This document shows, piece after piece, positions 38,380 through 48,280 of a stretch of DNA of 64,000 bases (positions are counted from its first letter, which is position 1; each line of letters begins with the position of its first letter). The translations under genes were made by a program, and so were the position numbers. The DNA lies in the NCBI GenBank assembly GCA_030427205.1, contig JAUHXC010000002.1, positions 372,001 to 436,000 on the forward strand, written 5' to 3'. The DNA comes from a bacterium (GTDB taxonomy: Bacteria; Myxococcota_A; Bradymonadia; UBA7976; UBA1532). Under the pieces are notes generated by a model. The model was not told where the DNA came from and made no database searches. It saw nothing but the letters and a program-made list of their open reading frames with translations.

Positions 38380-41340
38380 CTACTCCGGGTCGCGCCATTC
38401 GCAGCTGTAGTTCTGGTCTTCGGGCCAATCGTTCGGGTGGTCGATCAGGTCGAAGCAGCGGTCGGGCGTATTCTGCGGCGGGTAGGGCCGGTCGGTATCG
38501 GCCCGGTTGTCGACCGCCTCGTCGCGCACGAACCAGCAGTGGTAGACGCCGATGATCGGGCACAGCGCGCGCTCTTCGCTGCCGTAGAGGTCGATGACCC
38601 CCTGCACCTCGCGGGCGTCGAGCAGGTCGACCCCGTCGTCGATGCTGGCGTAGCTGGCGTTGAACAGCGGCAGGTTGTTCTCGCCGGTGAAGAGCCGCGC
38701 GGTCTCGAGCGAGGCGTGGGTCATCCAGCGCACCACCTGCATCATCGACCACTGGTAGATGCGCACGTAGGCCCCCTGGTTGGCGGCCAGGGTGCTGTTG
38801 CGGGCGATGTTGCGCAGCTCGATGAGCGCGTTGAGGTAGGCGGTGTCGCTGAGCCCCTGCCCGTCGAAGCCGGCCTCGACGAGGATGTCGAGCGCGTCGA
38901 CGACGCTGGCGAGGCGCTGCTGGATGTCGGTCATGGTCTGCCGCGCCGGCGCGTTCTCGAGGGCGAGGTAGAGGGTCAGCTCGCCGAACATGGCCTGCAG
39001 CACGTCGCGGCCGCGCTCGTACTCTTCGAGGATCGAGGCGACGCCGTCATCACCCACCGGGTTGGGGATGCGGTGGTAGTCCATGACCCACAGCTCGTGG
39101 GCCATCTTGAGGTGGAAGAACGCCTGCATCGAGCTGGCCATCGCCTGGTTGTAGTCCTCGGCGTTGATGGCGTCGCCCATGTTGTCGATGTGGCCCCGGG
39201 TGAAGTCGAGGTCGGTATTGTGGCTGCCGCGGTAGAAGCGCTCGCGGGCCCGGGCCGGGTCGACGGCCAGGATCCACTCGCGGTAGAGGTTCAGCTCGGA
39301 GATCGCCAGCCGGGCCAGCAGGTTGGCCTGATCGAGGTACTCCAGCCGCTCGGGACCTTCGGCGGCGTTGGCGGCGGCGATGATCTTGACCGTCGCCGCC
39401 TGCACGGTGGCCAGCGCGCCGCCGAGGAAGCGCGGGGTGCTGTAGGGCGAGCCGGCGTAGGGGGTATTGGCCATGTCGAGGCCGCCGCGCAGATCGGCGA
39501 CGGCGCGCACCAGCTGGCGGCCGATGGCCGGGGCCGGCGGGTTGTTCGAGTTGAGCTGGCGGGTGAAGCGCTCGGCGACGAGCTCCATGCCGGCGCCGAG
39601 GTTGGCGTTGACGAAGATGGCCTCGTCGGTCGCCACGTTGCCGGCGAAGTCTTCGATGCGATAGCCGAGGGTGTGATCCCCCGGCCGCAGGCGGCGCAGC
39701 ACGACCTGCCCCTCGACGTCGCACAGGGCGTCTTCGTCGCGGATGTCGCTGTCGGAGCACGGCAGGTTGCCGACCGCGCGGGCGCCGCGGGGCGGCACGC
39801 CGTTGCCGTCGTAGCGCATGTCGGTGAGCACCCGCTCGAAGGCGGTGCCCGGGTCGAGGGTGACGGTGACCCGGCGGATGCCCGAGACGGTGCCGTCGGC
39901 GTCGTCCTCGCCGCCGCTCGACAGGGCCATGGTCTCGCCGATGCCGTAGTAGCGCCACGTCAGCCGGTCGTCGTCGTCGACGCCGCGCTGCGAGGGCACC
40001 GCGATGGTCGCCGCCGGCGGGGTGCGGTCGATGCCGAAGGCCACCGAGTTGTCGCGGGCGGTATTGCCCGCCTGGTCGGTGACCTCGATGGTCAGCTCGT
40101 AGAGGCCGTCGTCTTCGTAGAACACGGTGACCACGTCGCCGTCGCGGCCGATGTCGGCCGGCGGCGGCACGATGTCGACGTCGAGGTTGTTGGCGTCGCC
40201 GCAGTCGTCGATGACCCGGAAGCTGAAGGCGACGTCGTCGACCTCGCCGCTGTACCAGCCCTCCTGGGGCAGGTCGATGACCTCGATGCGCGGCCCGGCG
40301 TTGTCTTCGACGGTGACCCGCAGGTCGGCGTCGGCCGAGTTGCCCGAGCTGTCGGTGGCGGTGTAGCGCAGCGTATGGGCGCCGACGCCGAGCACCAGCT
40401 CGTCGGGCAGGCCGTCGAACGCCTGCTCGTCGGGCGTGCCCGGGTCGACGACGAGGGTGAACTCGAGCGCGTTGGCGTTGGTGCCGTTGTCGCCCCAGAC
40501 CAGCCGCGGCACCCGAATGCGGGCTCCGTTGGCGTCGTTGCAGTCGACCCCGAAGTTGTCGGGGATCTGGCCGACGACCTCCGGCGGCCGGGTATCGCGG
40601 ACCCGCACGGTCACGTCGGAGGCGCCGACGTTGTCGCTGTCGTCGGTGCAGGTCAGCCGCACCCGGGTATCGCCCACCGGGAAGACCGCCGGCACCGGGC
40701 CCTCGGCCGGGTTGGGATCGCAGGCGTCGGCGCAGCCGAACTCGAGCTCGACCGGCGTGCCCTGCGGCGCGGCGGCCTCGGCCTCGTCGCCGAGCGGCGT
40801 CGGGTTGGGGATCGGGCGCACCGTCGGCGGCGTGGTGTCGACGACGTCGATGCGATAGGCCACCTCGGCCTCGTTGCCCGCCCGGTCGACGGCGGTGACG
40901 AGCACGTCGTAGCTGCCCGGCGGCAGGTTGATCTCGTCGCCGGCCGGATCGATGTTCTGCGGCGGGTCGATGAGCTCGGCGGTGACCGTCGGCGCCCGAT
41001 CGCGGTTGTCGAAGACCTGGATCGGCGGGATGCGCACCGTCGCGACGCAGCCGTCGGCGGGCACCGCGGCGCGGATGTTGCCGGGGGGCGGCCGGAACTC
41101 CGGGGCCTCTTCGTCACGGGCGGCGAAGACCCGACCGCCGACGAGGAACCCGTGGTGGGCGGACTGTCCCCCACCCTCGGCGGAGCCGACGGCCATGCCG
41201 ACGATGGCGCTGAAGTGTTGATACTCGTTGTTCTGGCTCTTGCCGCCGCCGCCGCTGACGGCGAACGAGGGCATCTTGTCGGCCAGGGCCGGGCCGGCCA
41301 TGAGCAGGCTCAGGCCACAGGGCAGCATCCAACGCTTCAT
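38380..41340 (-). CDS. Large secreted protein with HYR/Ig-like repeats
   Basis: MKRWMLPCGLSLLMAGPALA signal; repeats such as LPPGSYDVLVTAVDRAGNEAEVAYRIDVVDTTPPTV and LVLGVGAHTLRYTATDSSGNSADADLRVTVEDNAGPRI. Confidence 0.85.
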   Translation of the reverse strand: MKRWMLPCGLSLLMAGPALADKMPSFAVSGGGGKSQNNEYQHFSAIVGMAVGSAEGGGQSAHHGFLVGGRVFAARDEEAPEFRPPPGNIRAAVPADGCVATVRIPPIQVFDNRDRAPTVTAELIDPPQNIDPAGDEINLPPGSYDVLVTAVDRAGNEAEVAYRIDVVDTTPPTVRPIPNPTPLGDEAEAAAPQGTPVELEFGCADACDPNPAEGPVPAVFPVGDTRVRLTCTDDSDNVGASDVTVRVRDTRPPEVVGQIPDNFGVDCNDANGARIRVPRLVWGDNGTNANALEFTLVVDPGTPDEQAFDGLPDELVLGVGAHTLRYTATDSSGNSADADLRVTVEDNAGPRIEVIDLPQEGWYSGEVDDVAFSFRVIDDCGDANNLDVDIVPPPADIGRDGDVVTVFYEDDGLYELTIEVTDQAGNTARDNSVAFGIDRTPPAATIAVPSQRGVDDDDRLTWRYYGIGETMALSSGGEDDADGTVSGIRRVTVTLDPGTAFERVLTDMRYDGNGVPPRGARAVGNLPCSDSDIRDEDALCDVEGQVVLRRLRPGDHTLGYRIEDFAGNVATDEAIFVNANLGAGMELVAERFTRQLNSNNPPAPAIGRQLVRAVADLRGGLDMANTPYAGSPYSTPRFLGGALATVQAATVKIIAAANAAEGPERLEYLDQANLLARLAISELNLYREWILAVDPARARERFYRGSHNTDLDFTRGHIDNMGDAINAEDYNQAMASSMQAFFHLKMAHELWVMDYHRIPNPVGDDGVASILEEYERGRDVLQAMFGELTLYLALENAPARQTMTDIQQRLASVVDALDILVEAGFDGQGLSDTAYLNALIELRNIARNSTLAANQGAYVRIYQWSMMQVVRWMTHASLETARLFTGENNLPLFNASYASIDDGVDLLDAREVQGVIDLYGSEERALCPIIGVYHCWFVRDEAVDNRADTDRPYPPQNTPDRCFDLIDHPNDWPEDQNYSCEWRDPE

Positions 41341-41351
41341 TCCACTCCCCC

Positions 41352-44300
41352 CTAATCGACGATGCGCGGCCAGATCACCCCGGGCGTCTGGGGCGGCAGG
41401 TTCTCGCACTCGTCATCGTTGGCGATGCGCAGCCGATAGTCGAGGCGTTCGTCGTCCTCGCCCACCGTATTGATGCTCAGCGGCAGCACCCGCACGAAGA
41501 ACGTGCGGTTGACGTCGCTGGGCTCGATGACCACGCATTGCTTCGAATTGCCGCGGGCGATCTCGGACGTCGTCGCCCGCAGCATCTCGTCGTCGTCGAA
41601 GACTTCCACGTAGAGATCGCCGTCGTCGCCGAAGACGAAGCTGGCCGCGACGGCCCGCGCCTCGCCGGGCGGCACGGTGAAGAGGAACGTATCGACGTCC
41701 TGCGGCGCGCGCACGCACAGCCACTGCTCTTCACGGTCGATCTCGTTGCGGCCGAGCAGCTCGGCCTCGCCGAAGTCGGTATTGGGCTCGTCGGGGTCGT
41801 CGTCGCAGACGAAGACCCGCTCTTCGACGGTCAGCTCGAGGTCGTAGCGCACCGTGGGATCACCCAGGCCGCTGACCCGCACGAAGTAGACCCCCGGCGC
41901 CCGGTTGTCGATGCGCACGACCTCGTCGTCGGTGGCGCTGTGCCCGTCGGGCAGCTCGCCGTTGAGCGAGACCGGGTCGCCTTCGTAGAAGAGGTCGAGC
42001 TCGAGGTCGCCCTGCACGTGCACGAAGCGCAGCGCCACCTCGATGGTCGCGAGGGTGTCGGTCTCGAAGGTGAACCAGTCCTCGTCGCCGTCGGGCCCGC
42101 ACAGGGTCAGATCGGCGTAGCGGCCGGGCGCGATGTCGGTGGAGGCGACCCGCACGTCGTTGCCGCCGTCGCTGTCGAAGTCGTCGGGCGCGCACTCGAT
42201 GAGCCCGGCGGTGCGCAGCACGTCGAGGTCGTAGCCGGTGCGCACCTCGGCGGCGGCCTGCACCCGCACGAGGTAGCGGCCGCCGGCGGCGCCGTCGAAG
42301 CGGGCGACGTTGATCCGCTGGCCGCTGCGCCCGCTCTGGATGAGCGCGCCGAACGGGTCGCGCAGCTCGATGATGGTATCGCCGGCGATCTCGGGTTCGA
42401 GCCGGGTGACCCGCACCTCGAGCTCGTCCCCCGGGCGCAGCGTCAGGCTGTACCAGTCTTCTTCGGCGCACAGCGTGCGACCGGGCAGCGTCAGGTCGAT
42501 GTCGGGGCGCAGCTCGAGGGTGCCGTCGATGCCCGGGCGCACGAACTCGGGCACGGCCATCAGGTCGTAGGCGGTCTGGGCCACGTCGTTGGGCTCGGCG
42601 TCGTCGGGCAGGCACAGCACGCCGTTGCGGTCGACGGTCACCGTCAGGCGGTAGCGCCCGAAGCGGGCCGCGTCGAGCCCGGCCACCCGGATGTAGTAGC
42701 GGCCGTCTTCGATCTGCGCGTTGAACCGCGGGGCGTCGAACTGCACGAAGCGCGGCCCGTCGACGCCGCCGCCGCCGCCATTGGGCACCGCGACCGGCGC
42801 CTCGCCGGGCCCCGGGGCGCCGGGGCCGAAGATCTCGAAGTCGAGGTCATCGCTGGCCCCGGTGTCGTTGCCCAGCATCTCGAGGCGCACCTGCAGGCCG
42901 TCGCGGGCCCCCATGTCCAGGGCGAACCAGTCCTCGTCGTTGGGGTGGATCGTCCGGTTCTCGATGATGACCGACTGCTGCTCGTCGGGCAGCGAGAGCG
43001 AGGTCGCGGTGACCGGCGCGTCGTCCACTTCGGCGGCGTCAGGGCCGATAGCGCCCGACAGCTCGATGTCGAGGGCGTAGGTATTCTCGTCGAGCCCGCG
43101 GGGGAAGACCTCGACCCACCACGTGCCGGCGGGCGACGGGTTGCCCGGGCCGGCGACGTACTCGATCAGCTCGTCGTCGTCGCTGCTGTCGCCGCGGCCG
43201 GCGACGCGGCCGTCGGGCGCGTGCAGCCGCATGTCCAGGTCGCCGTCGCCGTGCGCGAAGGTCAGCGCGACCTGGATCGAGGTGCCGGCGCTCGGCGTCT
43301 CGAAGCGATACCAGTCGGCGTCGCGGCGGCAGGCGTACAGGCCCTCGGCGGAGAAGCGGTCGCCGTCGAACGCGAGCGGCGGCGCGTCCTCGCGGGCGTC
43401 GTTCTCTTCGTAGTCGTCGTCGCGGCAGCCCTCGACGCAGCGGCCCTCGATGCAGGCCAGGTCGTCGGGGCACTCGCCGTGGGCCAGGCACGGGGGCTCG
43501 CAGACGCCGGCTTCGCAGATCCAGCCCTCGCCGTCGTCGGCGCACTCGGCGTCGTCGCGGCAGGGCTCGTCGGGGCCGTCTTCGGGCTCGCAGCGGTTGG
43601 CTTCGTTGCAGATCTCACCCCGCGGGCAGTTGTCGGGGTCGCGGCGGCAGCCGGGCAGGCAGACGTCGAGGCTGCAGAAGAGCGTCGGGCCGCAGTCGTC
43701 GTCGGTGGCGCACGGCGGGCGCTCGCAGTTGCGGGTCTCGGGGTTGCAGATCCGCTCGCGACCGCAGGCGCCGCCTTCGAGGCGGCAGCCCTCGGCGCAG
43801 AAGCCGTCCTCGCAGTACGCGTCGTCAGCGCAGTCGAGGTCGTCGGCGCAGCGCAGCGCGCAGGGGTTGGGGTTGACGCAGTTGAGCAGGCCTTCGATGG
43901 GTGCGTCGCACGCCGTCGGCAGCTCCAGCGAGCAGCTGTCGTCGGCGCTGCAGCAGACGACCTGAACCGCGCACTCGCGGGTGTCGGGGTCACAGGCACG
44001 CGGCTCGCCGTTCATCGTGCGCGGGCAGGCCTCGGGATCATCGAGGCGGCAGCCGGGCTGGCACTCGGCGCCGTCGCAGTATTCGCCCGGGAAGCACTCG
44101 CTGTCTTCGGCGCAGCTCGGATCGCGCTCGCAGAACCGCGGCTCGGCCTCGGTATTGCACCGCTCGCCGATCGGGCAGCCGCCCTCCCGGCACCCGGGCA
44201 CGCAGATCGCCGGCTCGCCGCCCACCGCCATCGGACAGTACTGCTCGGCGGGGCATTGGTCGTCGCGCACGCAGCGCACGCCGACGTCCGGATCGGGCGG

Positions 44301-44447
44301 CGGCTCGCCGTCGAGCGCGGTCTCGGCGTCCATGCCGGCGTCGGGCGTCGGCGTATCTACCGGCTCGTCTTCTCCACCGCAGCCCCAGGCGAGCAGGGCC
44401 ACGGTGAGCCACAGCGCCGACCCGGCCTGTGCTCGAAGGTGCACCAT
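41352..44447 (-). CDS. Large Cys-rich lipoprotein with pre-peptidase C-terminal (PPC)-like domains
   Basis: LTVALLAWGCGGED lipobox; N-terminal C..D.QCP..QYC modules; repeated DADWYRFETPSAGTSIQVALTFAHGDGDLDMRLHAPDG-type blocks. Confidence 0.85.
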   Translation of the reverse strand: MVHLRAQAGSALWLTVALLAWGCGGEDEPVDTPTPDAGMDAETALDGEPPPDPDVGVRCVRDDQCPAEQYCPMAVGGEPAICVPGCREGGCPIGERCNTEAEPRFCERDPSCAEDSECFPGEYCDGAECQPGCRLDDPEACPRTMNGEPRACDPDTRECAVQVVCCSADDSCSLELPTACDAPIEGLLNCVNPNPCALRCADDLDCADDAYCEDGFCAEGCRLEGGACGRERICNPETRNCERPPCATDDDCGPTLFCSLDVCLPGCRRDPDNCPRGEICNEANRCEPEDGPDEPCRDDAECADDGEGWICEAGVCEPPCLAHGECPDDLACIEGRCVEGCRDDDYEENDAREDAPPLAFDGDRFSAEGLYACRRDADWYRFETPSAGTSIQVALTFAHGDGDLDMRLHAPDGRVAGRGDSSDDDELIEYVAGPGNPSPAGTWWVEVFPRGLDENTYALDIELSGAIGPDAAEVDDAPVTATSLSLPDEQQSVIIENRTIHPNDEDWFALDMGARDGLQVRLEMLGNDTGASDDLDFEIFGPGAPGPGEAPVAVPNGGGGGVDGPRFVQFDAPRFNAQIEDGRYYIRVAGLDAARFGRYRLTVTVDRNGVLCLPDDAEPNDVAQTAYDLMAVPEFVRPGIDGTLELRPDIDLTLPGRTLCAEEDWYSLTLRPGDELEVRVTRLEPEIAGDTIIELRDPFGALIQSGRSGQRINVARFDGAAGGRYLVRVQAAAEVRTGYDLDVLRTAGLIECAPDDFDSDGGNDVRVASTDIAPGRYADLTLCGPDGDEDWFTFETDTLATIEVALRFVHVQGDLELDLFYEGDPVSLNGELPDGHSATDDEVVRIDNRAPGVYFVRVSGLGDPTVRYDLELTVEERVFVCDDDPDEPNTDFGEAELLGRNEIDREEQWLCVRAPQDVDTFLFTVPPGEARAVAASFVFGDDGDLYVEVFDDDEMLRATTSEIARGNSKQCVVIEPSDVNRTFFVRVLPLSINTVGEDDERLDYRLRIANDDECENLPPQTPGVIWPRIVD

Positions 44448-44546
44448 CAGGGCTTCCTCTCCTGGCTGGATTCCGCCTCGTGCGAATAATTGCAGTTGCA
44501 CGAGAACGTTTCAACCGGGTTGGAGCCCGCGGGGCCGTGGGGGACG

Positions 44547-45179
44547 TCAGCCCTGGCCGAAGGTGGGGCCGCCGTCGGCCAGCCAGGCCTTCTCCTCTGC
44601 GGTGTGCGTGCGCCCGAGCACCGGGTTGCGATACGGGAACCGCCCGAAGCGGGCGATGATGTCGCGGTGCTTGAGGGCGAAGTCGCGGAAGCCGCCGATG
44701 GGCTTGGTGAGCTTGGGCGGGACGTCGGCGAGCAGCGCTTCGAAGAGAGCGACGCAGCGGTTCTGCAGGTCGAGATCTTCGGCGTGCTCCAGCGGCATGT
44801 AGGCGAAGACCCGCTCGACGTGCGGCAGCTCGAGGTGCGTGCCGTCGTCGATGGTCGCCAGGGCGAGGCGGCGGGCGATGGGATCGCCGGCGAACGCGCT
44901 CGCCCGGCGGCGGTAGACGTTGCGGCTGAACTGATCGAGCACGATGATCCGGGCCAGGTTGCCCCGGGGCGTCTCGCTCCACGCTTCGAGCCCGCCGGCG
45001 ATGGCGGCTTCGACGAGATCGCCGAAGCGGCGGGTGATCTCGGCGTCCAGCTCGGCCCCGCCACCCCACCACCGCTCGCCCTGCTTGCGCATCATCTCGG
45101 CGGGGTCGTCTTCGTCTCCGAACCAGAAGTCGAGGACGGCGCGGGCCTCGGGCGGAAGGGTCTCAGCGGTCGGCTTCAT
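44547..45179 (-). CDS. DUF924-family protein
   Basis: VLDFWFGDEDDP...ARIIVLDQFSRNVYRRRASAFAGDPIARRLA...VFAYMPLEHAEDLDLQNRCV...HRDIIARFGRFPYRNPVLGR. Confidence 0.93.
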   Translation of the reverse strand: MKPTAETLPPEARAVLDFWFGDEDDPAEMMRKQGERWWGGGAELDAEITRRFGDLVEAAIAGGLEAWSETPRGNLARIIVLDQFSRNVYRRRASAFAGDPIARRLALATIDDGTHLELPHVERVFAYMPLEHAEDLDLQNRCVALFEALLADVPPKLTKPIGGFRDFALKHRDIIARFGRFPYRNPVLGRTHTAEEKAWLADGGPTFGQG

Positions 45180-46012
45180 CGGCGGGCTCCTGGGGGGCGA
45201 TGTCGGTGAATCGTGGCGCGCGGCGCTCGAAGAACGCCGTGATGGCCTCGGGGAAGTCGGGGCCCGCCAGGCTCTCGGCGAAGCGGCGGGCGTCGTCGGC
45301 GGCGGGGTCGAGGTCGACGCAGCGGGCGAGCGTGGCTTTGACGCTGCGCACCGCGGCGGGGCTCGCCGCCGCGAGGCTCTCGGCCATCTGGCCGGCGCTA
45401 CTCACGGGGTCTTCGGCGATGTGCGCGAAGCCCGGCAGCCCGTGAATGGGGGTCGCGACGCCGGCCAGCGTCAGCCAGCGCGCCGCGGGCAGGCCGACCG
45501 TCGCGACCAGCCGCGGGATGATCTGCCAGCCGAGGTGCATGCCGGCGCACCTCGGGCAATGCGACGGTGGTCTCCGGATGGGCCACCCGCAGATCGCAAG
45601 CCAGCGCCAGCCCGACCCCGGCGCCGATGACCCGCCCGCGCAGCACGGCGAGGGTCGGCATGGACAGCGCGCTCCATGCGTCGAGCATGCGGCTGCCGCG
45701 CAGCGCGAGCCGGCGCCCGCCGTCTGCCCGGATGGACTCGGCGAGGCCGGTGTCGGCGAGGTCGGCGCCATGGCAGAAGTCGGCGCCGGCGGCCATCAGG
45801 CGCACGACGCGTACCCCGTGAATGGCGCTGATGCGGTGGGGCATCGCGGTCAGGGCGTCGAGGGTATGCCAGCCGACGCGCCGGGCGTGCAGCGTGACCG
45901 TGGCGATGTGGCCGTCGACGGCGAGCGCGCAGGGCTCTGAAGTACGGGGCTCTGAAGCGGGGGGCTCTGAAGCGGGGGGCTCCGAAGCAGGGGGCTCGGC
46001 GGCGGGCGGCAT
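45163..46012 (-). pseudogene. Enoyl-CoA hydratase-like gene split by an apparent frameshift near 45550
   Basis: N-terminal half in one frame (ADFCHGADL...MPTLAVLRGRVIGAGVGLALACDLRVAHPETTVALPEVR), C-terminal half in another (GMHLGWQIIPRLVATVGLPAARWLTLAG...). Joins if one base of gaggtgcgccggcatgcac is removed. Confidence 0.7.
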
Positions 46013-46027
46013 GCAGTGCTCCGGCGA

Positions 46028-46948
46028 TCAGGGGTCCCAGTTGACGCCGACGCGGCTGCCGGCCCGCATGATGTGGGTCTCCGGCTCGCCGGCGCCGGGC
46101 GCCAGGTACTCGTAGCCGGCCCAGATCATGGCATACGGCATCACCCCGGCGATGCGCAACGTGGCCACGCCGACGCCGACGCCGACCCGGCCCCCGTAGC
46201 GCAGGCCCTCGTACTCGTTGCGGGTGGCCCGGGTCACCGCCGCCACGTCGAGGTCGTAGCGGAAGGTGCCGTCGAGCACCCGCAGCAGCACCGGGATGCC
46301 CGCCGTGGCCACCGCCTTGACGCTGCGCGCGCCGTTCTCGGTGCGGGGGAAGGTGCTGGCGACGCCGACCTCGACGCCGACGCCGATGGTGAGGCGATCG
46401 GAGATGCCGTAGGCCGGGATCAGCCGCCCGAGGCCCGTGCCGCCGACGGCGAACTCGCCCTCCTGGATGACGATCTGGCCGCTGCCCATGCTCTCGGCGA
46501 GGAAGACGAGGCGGTCGGTATTGGCCTGCACCCCGGCGAAGTCGGCGTCGGGGGTCAGCCAGAACGGGCAGTCAGCGCGGTGGTCTTCGGCGAAGCGCAG
46601 CGCGGCGGAGATGCGCTCGATGAGCAACGCCTCCTTGGCCGGGCCCAGGTCGCCCTCGGCGGCGGCCCAGATCGCCTTCGACGAGCCGCCCTCTTCGGTG
46701 AGGCGACCGTCGAGCCAGCCCGCGAGCGCCAGCCGGGTCTCGGGGGTGGCCTGGCAGGCGCTGGTCATGATCGCTGGCGAGGCCTGCTTGATCTCGTGCT
46801 CGTCGACGACCCAGTCGATGCGGGCCCGGGTCTCGATGATGCTGCGCAGGTCGAGGTACAGCGCCCGCTCGCTGGCCGCTTGGGGCAGGCGCACGCAGCC
46901 GCTGGCGAGCGCGGCGAACACCGCGATCGCGGGCAGCAATCGCTTCAT
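46028..46948 (-). CDS. Hypothetical lipoprotein
   Basis: MKRLLPAIAVFAALASGCVRL lipobox; no family recognised. Confidence 0.75.
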   Translation of the reverse strand: MKRLLPAIAVFAALASGCVRLPQAASERALYLDLRSIIETRARIDWVVDEHEIKQASPAIMTSACQATPETRLALAGWLDGRLTEEGGSSKAIWAAAEGDLGPAKEALLIERISAALRFAEDHRADCPFWLTPDADFAGVQANTDRLVFLAESMGSGQIVIQEGEFAVGGTGLGRLIPAYGISDRLTIGVGVEVGVASTFPRTENGARSVKAVATAGIPVLLRVLDGTFRYDLDVAAVTRATRNEYEGLRYGGRVGVGVGVATLRIAGVMPYAMIWAGYEYLAPGAGEPETHIMRAGSRVGVNWDP

Positions 46949-46980
46949 GAGGGACTCTCCCGCAGGCCCGCCAGGCGGTC

Positions 46981-47880
46981 CTAGTTGGCCTGTTCGTACA
47001 TGCGCGCCCCGTAGAGCAGCGCGTTCATCTGATCGCGATCGAAGATGTAGCGGGTGCGGCAGAAGTGGCACTCGACCACGGTTTCTTCGAGCTCGGCGGT
47101 CATGCGCTCGAGCTCGGCCGAACCCAGGGTGCACAGCTTGCGGGCGAAGTGCTCCCGATCGCAGGGACAGACGTAGTGCAGCTCGGTCTGCGCCAGGACC
47201 TGCGGCGCGTCGAAGAGCCGATCGAGCACCCCGCGCAGGTCGAGGCCGCCGGCGAGCAGATCGCCGATGGGCGGCAGGCGCTGGATGCGCTCGATGAGCG
47301 TCTGCAGGATCTCGGGCGACGCGTCGGGCAGCGCCTGCACCAGGAAACCGCCGGCCTGGGCCACGCCTTTGGGCCCCAGCCGCTCGCCGACGCTCACCGC
47401 GCTGGCGACCTGCTCGCTGCTGAGCAGATACTCGGCCACGTCGGCCCCGACGCCCCCGTCGACGAGCGGGATGACGCCGCGATAGGCCGGCGCGTCGGCC
47501 TCGAGCCGGCGGATCACCGTCATGCGGCCCATGCCGATGCCCGCGGCCAGATCGAGCCCGCCGGTGTCGGCCCGGGGATTCTGCACGGTCGCGCGCACGG
47601 TGCCGTCGGCGTCGGCGATGGCGTAGATCTCGCCGAGCGGGCCGTCGCCGTTGATCTGGATGCCGAGCTGCTGCTTGTGCTTGAGCCCGGCGGCCAGCAT
47701 CAGCGCGGCGGTGCTGACCCGCCCCAAGGCCATGGCGCCGAGCGGGCCGGCGTCGTGATCCGCCTGCAACCGGGTCACGAGGTCGGTGGTGCGGGCGACG
47801 ACGAACTTCACCGCCCCGCCGAGGGCGAGGCCGCGCAGCAAGAGATCTCGCTCGGCGTCGGCGGGGTGGGACTCGATCAT
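46981..47880 (-). CDS. hslO: Molecular chaperone Hsp33
   Basis: QINGDGPLGEIYAIADADGTVRATVQNP, GGFLVQALPDA, C-terminal YVCPCDREHF...VVECHFCRTRY zinc/redox site. Confidence 0.95.
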   Translation of the reverse strand: MIESHPADAERDLLLRGLALGGAVKFVVARTTDLVTRLQADHDAGPLGAMALGRVSTAALMLAAGLKHKQQLGIQINGDGPLGEIYAIADADGTVRATVQNPRADTGGLDLAAGIGMGRMTVIRRLEADAPAYRGVIPLVDGGVGADVAEYLLSSEQVASAVSVGERLGPKGVAQAGGFLVQALPDASPEILQTLIERIQRLPPIGDLLAGGLDLRGVLDRLFDAPQVLAQTELHYVCPCDREHFARKLCTLGSAELERMTAELEETVVECHFCRTRYIFDRDQMNALLYGARMYEQAN

Positions 47881-48149
47881 GACAGCTCCTCACAGATGCG
47901 GCGCCAGGCGGCGTCGAGTTCACGGCGGCGCGCGGCCGGCAGGCGGTTCCAGCGCAAGTCGCTGATGGCCCCGTCGAGGGCGTACAGCGCGTTGCGTGAC
48001 AGGCCCGCGCGCCCCAAGCGATACAGGCGGGCCCAGGCCTCGATCGCCCCGACCTGCCGCAGCTCGTCGGGGGTCGCGATCCCCACCTCGGCGAGCCGCT
48101 CGGCGGTGGTGGGGCCCAGGTTGAGCATGTATTCCAGGCGGTCGCTCAC
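47877..48149 (-). CDS. TfoX C-terminal/helix-hairpin-helix-like protein
   Basis: LNLGPTTAERLAEVGIATPDELRQVGAIEAWARLYR; ATGA overlap with hslO. Confidence 0.85.
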   Translation of the reverse strand: MSDRLEYMLNLGPTTAERLAEVGIATPDELRQVGAIEAWARLYRLGRAGLSRNALYALDGAISDLRWNRLPAARRRELDAAWRRICEELS

Positions 48150-48280
48150 GGGTCTGCTCCGGGTCGGATCCCTGGCGCCGGGGTCGGCGGCGGCGTAGAC
48201 TACCCGCTTCGGATGCGCGCGTCTGCCCCAGAGTTGCCGGATGGGTCGACTTCGACCCCGTCCCCCGCCGCGAGTCGTCG

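Noticed and set aside
38014-41355. 1113-aa plus-strand ORF
   Set aside because: Antisense of the HYR-type secreted protein; shadow ORF.
41538-44489. 983-aa plus-strand ORF
   Set aside because: Antisense of the PPC-like lipoprotein; shadow ORF.
45540-45560. Programmed ribosomal frameshift in the ECH gene
   Set aside because: No slippery heptamer or downstream pseudoknot evident; sequencing error or pseudogene is simpler.
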